In this document: piece by piece, positions 22,289-25,310 of the stretch
Layout: each line of letters opens with the position of its first letter
How positions within the stretch are numbered: position 1 is the stretch's first letter
NCBI GenBank assembly: GCA_037968855.1
Contig: JBBKWH010000028.1
Coordinates: 1 to 25,310, forward strand
Source of the DNA: JBBKWH01 sp037968855
Lineage (GTDB): Bacteria; Pseudomonadota; Gammaproteobacteria; Pseudomonadales; Moraxellaceae
Direction of reading: 5' to 3'
DNA: 25,310 bases
Made by a program: the position numbers and the translations under genes
Notes under the pieces: model-generated
What the model saw: only the letters and a program-made list of their open reading frames with translations
What the model was told of the DNA's origin: nothing
The model's database searches: none

Positions 22289-22584
22289 GCACCTGTTCCC
22301 ATTTTCCACAGCATCGCCACACAACTGACCAAATAACCCAGACTCAGCGCATTAAACCAATCAATCTGATCTTTGGTTACGCGCGCCATGATCTGGCTAC
22401 CCACCACAAAAGCCAGCGGAATCAATAGCACATAAATACCAAATACAATGGCAATCACCGATAACGGTCGCTCATCGACTGGCAACAGCACAAACCCCGC
22501 CAGACTCAGCACCACACTAAACACCACCAAGCCGATGGTGATCGACTTGGGGACTCGGCTAACGTTGGACATGGGCTGTGACAT
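22285..22584 (-). CDS. Hypothetical inner-membrane protein (99 aa)
   Basis: I chose ATG 22584 because AGGTGA precedes it; the frame is open further upstream, but that part overlaps rpe. Two clear transmembrane helices are present (ITIGLVVFSVVLSLAGFVLL and LSVIAIVFGIYVLLIPLAFV), then a conserved-looking DQIDWFNALSLGYL and a third weak hydrophobic segment. It starts 40 bases after the rpe stop, so it may be in the rpe transcript. The function is unknown. Confidence 0.7.
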   Translation of the reverse strand: MSQPMSNVSRVPKSITIGLVVFSVVLSLAGFVLLPVDERPLSVIAIVFGIYVLLIPLAFVVGSQIMARVTKDQIDWFNALSLGYLVSCVAMLWKMGTGA

Positions 22585-22624
22585 CGGTTCACCTATGAAA
22601 AAAACAGCACGCACACATGCAGCT

Positions 22625-23311
22625 TTAGACTGCTTGACTATGGGCCAGCGCCAATTCTGCACGCATTTGATCAATGACCGCTTTATAGTCTGGCTTGCCA
22701 AAAATAGCCGAGCCTGCGACAAACATATCGGCACCCGCTTCGGCAATCTGGCGAATATTGGCTGGCGTCACACCACCATCGACTTCTAAACGAATCTCGC
22801 GACCACTGGCGTGAATACGCTCACGCACCAAACGCAGTTTATCTAGCGTGGACGGAATGAATTTTTGACCACCAAAACCAGGGTTGACGCTCATCAACAA
22901 GATTTGATCGACCTTATCCATCACATGATCCAGATAATGCAATGGCGTGGCGGGATTGAGTACCAAGCCACATTTTGCCCCACCGTCTTTGATCAACTGT
23001 AAGGAGCGGTCAATATGATCAGAGGCTTCTGGATGAAAGGTAATGATGCTGGCACCGGCTTCCAAAAAATTATCGATCATGCGATCGACTGGACGCACCA
23101 TGAGATGCACGTCGATTGGGGCAGTAATCCCGTAATCGCGTAGTGCCTTACAGATCATCGAACCAAAGGTCAGGTTGGGTACATAATGGTTGTCCATCAC
23201 ATCAAAATGCACCACGTCTGCACCAGCATTAAGGACGTTTTCGACCTCGGCACCCAAACGGGCAAAGTCAGCGGACAAAATCGACGGGGCAATCAACGCA
23301 GGCAAGGACAT
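22625..23311 (-). CDS. rpe: Ribulose-phosphate 3-epimerase
   Basis: This 228-residue TIM-barrel enzyme interconverts ribulose 5-phosphate and xylulose 5-phosphate in the pentose phosphate pathway. Metal ligands are His35 and Asp37 (VHFDVMD), His69 (IDVHLM) and Asp178 (EVDGG). Asp37 and Asp178 are the acid/base pair. The N-terminal APSILSADF and phosphate-binding NPGFGGQKF are intact. ATG 23311 follows TTTGGAG. It is full length with no anomaly. Confidence 0.97.
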   Translation of the reverse strand: MSLPALIAPSILSADFARLGAEVENVLNAGADVVHFDVMDNHYVPNLTFGSMICKALRDYGITAPIDVHLMVRPVDRMIDNFLEAGASIITFHPEASDHIDRSLQLIKDGGAKCGLVLNPATPLHYLDHVMDKVDQILLMSVNPGFGGQKFIPSTLDKLRLVRERIHASGREIRLEVDGGVTPANIRQIAEAGADMFVAGSAIFGKPDYKAVIDQMRAELALAHSQAV

Positions 23312-23367
23312 AGCAAATCTCCAAAATGACGCGCTACCTTAGCAAAAAACAGCCATTGATGCAGGAG

Positions 23368-24459
23368 TTAAGATGCCGGTTGCTGAAATCGCTTAATCCG
23401 CTCATTTGTTGCTGGATGCGACGCCAAAAAATCGCTCCAATGATGCTGGACAGATGGCTGATCAGCGGATTGGGATGAGGCTTCTTTTTCCTCGTCTTGC
23501 TGCTCCAAGCGCTGCAAAATATCGGCAAAATAATGCAATGGAATATGCTGTTTGACCATCAGGCTGTAGGCATAGTCATCGGCTTCACGCTCAAAATCAC
23601 GCGAGTAATTCATATTGGCCAAGCCTATAGGCAAGGCCGCTAGCAAGTTGCTGGTATCGCCAGTCATTGCCACAATCAGCACCCCAAGCGACGCACCACC
23701 AATCATTTGCCGCATCGAATGCCGCCTGACCTCGTGGCCCGTTTCGTGGGCCAACACCGCGACCAATTCAAGATCATTTTTGCTTAATTTGACCAATTGA
23801 TCGGTCATCACCATCACGCCATTCGGTAGCGCAAAGGCATTGGCACCAAGCAGCCCACCATCCCGAAACAACAACTGCCGCCTTGCGCCTTCTGGCCCGA
23901 TATAACGGTTATAGGCCGCGCGAATTTGGGACTGACGTGCCACACTTAAATCCGATGGTGACAACAATTGAGCATCTAGCTGAGTTAAGGTTTGGTCGCC
24001 CACATCATCTAGCGTAGATGCTGGCAAGGCAAAGGCAATCTGGCTGGATAATGCGGGAATGCCATAGCGCACCACACCAGCCACCACCAACACCGTGACC
24101 AACAAGCTCGAGATAATCCACGCCGGACTACGCTCCCAACGCCAAAGTTTATTCCACCATGAGGCATGGGGATGTTGTAACCATGACGGCACATCAAGCT
24201 GTTGCAACTCCAATCGCATATTGTGCGGCAGCTCAATCATTGGTGCAGCACTGCCAATGGCCCCCTGAATCCGCAGATCGGCAATGGCTACTATCAGGGT
24301 CTGATCGGCTAATACCAGCGCGACATGTGCAGCATCATCGGTCGGCTGCACCACAGCATGCTGAGCTTTTGATGTTTTGCCATCATAAAACACTACCGCA
24401 CAGGCTTCAGCATCTGGCGGAACGTTTGGTTTAAACAGCGCGTGATGCTCAGTCGACAT
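23368..24459 (-). CDS. M48-family metallopeptidase (membrane-anchored)
   Basis: This encodes 363 residues. The N-terminal domain (about 1-90) is a small beta-rich module of the type found before M48 domains, followed by a transmembrane helix (about 113-131, WIISSLLVTVLVVAGVV). The M48 catalytic domain contains HETGH (238-242) and the third zinc ligand Glu292 in EREADDYA. The active site should face the periplasm. A Gln/Ser-rich segment precedes the C-terminal SHPATNERI motif of the family. ATG 24459 is preceded by AGGGGG. It is adjacent to a DUF898-type gene, a pairing seen in other proteobacteria, which suggests membrane-protein quality control (inference). Confidence 0.88.
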   Translation of the reverse strand: MSTEHHALFKPNVPPDAEACAVVFYDGKTSKAQHAVVQPTDDAAHVALVLADQTLIVAIADLRIQGAIGSAAPMIELPHNMRLELQQLDVPSWLQHPHASWWNKLWRWERSPAWIISSLLVTVLVVAGVVRYGIPALSSQIAFALPASTLDDVGDQTLTQLDAQLLSPSDLSVARQSQIRAAYNRYIGPEGARRQLLFRDGGLLGANAFALPNGVMVMTDQLVKLSKNDLELVAVLAHETGHEVRRHSMRQMIGGASLGVLIVAMTGDTSNLLAALPIGLANMNYSRDFEREADDYAYSLMVKQHIPLHYFADILQRLEQQDEEKEASSQSADQPSVQHHWSDFLASHPATNERIKRFQQPAS

Positions 24460-24526
24460 TCAGCCCCCTAGTTGGCCATCAATGGTTTGGCCTGTACGCG
24501 ATCAACATCGACCCTTAGTGCATCGA

Positions 24527-25310
24527 TCATAACGACAAATCAAAGCCAAACAGATCAGACAACTCTTCGCCAAACGCTGCTGGATCAACCTGAGCTTGGG
24601 TCATCAACTGCTCAGGATCATCCTGCCAAAAGATACTCAGTGATTCGATGCGATATTTGTGCATCCGTACCGCCGCCCACGGGGTAAAAACCCCCAAGGT
24701 CATCGCTCGAACCATATAGTTGCTAAAGGCAATCCACACATAACGCCCCATGCGCAAATCACTGCGAAATGGACTATTGCCAACCCGCACATGATTCCAA
24801 CTTAAGCGAAACAGCTGGGCAGAAATGGCCCAAAAGAAAAATGCCATGCCAACAAACACAGCCAAAAAAATTGGAACAAACACCAGTAAAGCAGCGGCTG
24901 TCATCCCCGAGGCCCCGACTGCAATAGAGATGACAGTGGCAATGAGTGCCACATACATCACCCCAAGCATGACCATCGGAAACCACAAACCGCGATAAAA
25001 CATCCCTGCGGTGGCTTCATAATGAAATTGCACTTGGCCCAACTGAAGATGATCAAACTGATAGCGCTTGTGTCGGTACAAAAAATACGGCAGCAAAAAA
25101 CCCAAGCTTAGCAAGGTCAAAAAGCCCAAGCCCAAATACACCCAAAACGCTTCGCCTACGCCACCGGTAAAGCGAAAACGCGTATTGCGATACACACTAT
25201 TACGCGACATAAAGCGATAGGTTGAACGCAGCAGCCATGGCATCAACAGATAAATCGCGATGACCCCCACTCCACCCACCCACTTAAACGACTCACCCAC
25301 AAAGTTACCG
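24527..25310 (-). CDS. DUF898/YjgN-like membrane protein, 5'-truncated by window edge
   Basis: The frame is open through the right edge (GNF precedes the GTG at 25300), so the true start lies outside the window. Multiple transmembrane segments are visible, including VGVIAIYLLMPWLL, YLGLGFLTLLSLGFLLPYFLY and LLVFVPIFLAVFVGMAFFF. The family signature of aromatic and basic motifs recurs: YRFMSRNSVYRNTRFRFTGG, LYRHKRYQFDHLQLG and TPWAAVRMHKYRIESL. The biochemical function of DUF898 is not known. It is 67 bases upstream of the M48 peptidase and probably in its operon. Confidence 0.82.
   Translation of the reverse strand, partial: GNFVGESFKWVGGVGVIAIYLLMPWLLRSTYRFMSRNSVYRNTRFRFTGGVGEAFWVYLGLGFLTLLSLGFLLPYFLYRHKRYQFDHLQLGQVQFHYEATAGMFYRGLWFPMVMLGVMYVALIATVISIAVGASGMTAAALLVFVPIFLAVFVGMAFFFWAISAQLFRLSWNHVRVGNSPFRSDLRMGRYVWIAFSNYMVRAMTLGVFTPWAAVRMHKYRIESLSIFWQDDPEQLMTQAQVDPAAFGEELSDLFGFDLSL

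Overview
This 25.3-kb window is the junction between a temperate-phage early region (1 to about 12,900) and a gammaproteobacterial chromosome (about 12,900 to the right end). The host looks like a member of the Moraxellaceae. The two-component pair at 14165-16548 closely resembles the Acinetobacter BfmR/BfmS pair, it lies divergently next to nrdA, and the NrdA/NrdB proteins are of the Pseudomonas/Moraxellaceae type with duplicated ATP cones. The genus cannot be fixed from the sequence alone.

Phage part. The layout is lambda-like. A CI-type S24 repressor (4489-5106, +) faces a small Cro/YdaS-like protein (4137-4379, -) across an operator region with repeated ACAAG/CTTGT half-sites. The minus-strand arm runs cro, a coiled-coil membrane protein, a Dam-type adenine methyltransferase, a small ORF, an O-like initiator, a P-like helicase-loader candidate and a C5-cytosine methyltransferase cut by the left edge. 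Most joints are ATGA/GTGA overlaps. The O-like gene carries an apparent replication origin inside its coding sequence: six iterons, four G5 runs and an AT-rich stretch. The plus-strand arm starts at a second operator/promoter (about 5181-5230) and runs through about a dozen small, overlapping, mostly uncharacterised genes (5281-11492). These include an NGO0469-type phage protein, a 475-residue protein with an embedded H-NS-type DNA-binding domain, and an AlpA/excisionase-like protein. The last of these meets a convergent tyrosine integrase (11474-12703).

Junction. Beyond the integrase are clustered short repeats (probable integrase arm sites) and then the first 26 codons of prfC (release factor 3) on the minus strand, cut off at the HPDA motif just before the GKTT of the P-loop. 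The element is therefore integrated in the 5' end of prfC, the same gene used by SXT/R391 elements. The rest of prfC should lie beyond the other prophage end, outside this window.

Host part. After about 350 bases without genes come a LuxR-type regulator, bfmS and bfmR (all minus), a 474-bp control region with a perfect DnaA box and a candidate NrdR-box pair, then nrdA and nrdB (plus). nrdB is interrupted by one in-frame TGA (20602-20604) at a position that is Cys in homologues as I recall them; the rest of the gene is intact. The right end holds a minus-strand run of small membrane proteins, rpe, an M48 metallopeptidase and a DUF898/YjgN-like membrane protein cut by the right edge.

The most notable points are: (1) an origin in the O-like gene whose 22/17-bp iterons pass through all three reading frames, with a base change exactly where a stop would arise; (2) integration into prfC; (3) the in-frame UGA in nrdB in the same genome, which matters because loss of RF3 raises UGA readthrough; (4) an H-NS-type domain inside a phage early protein.
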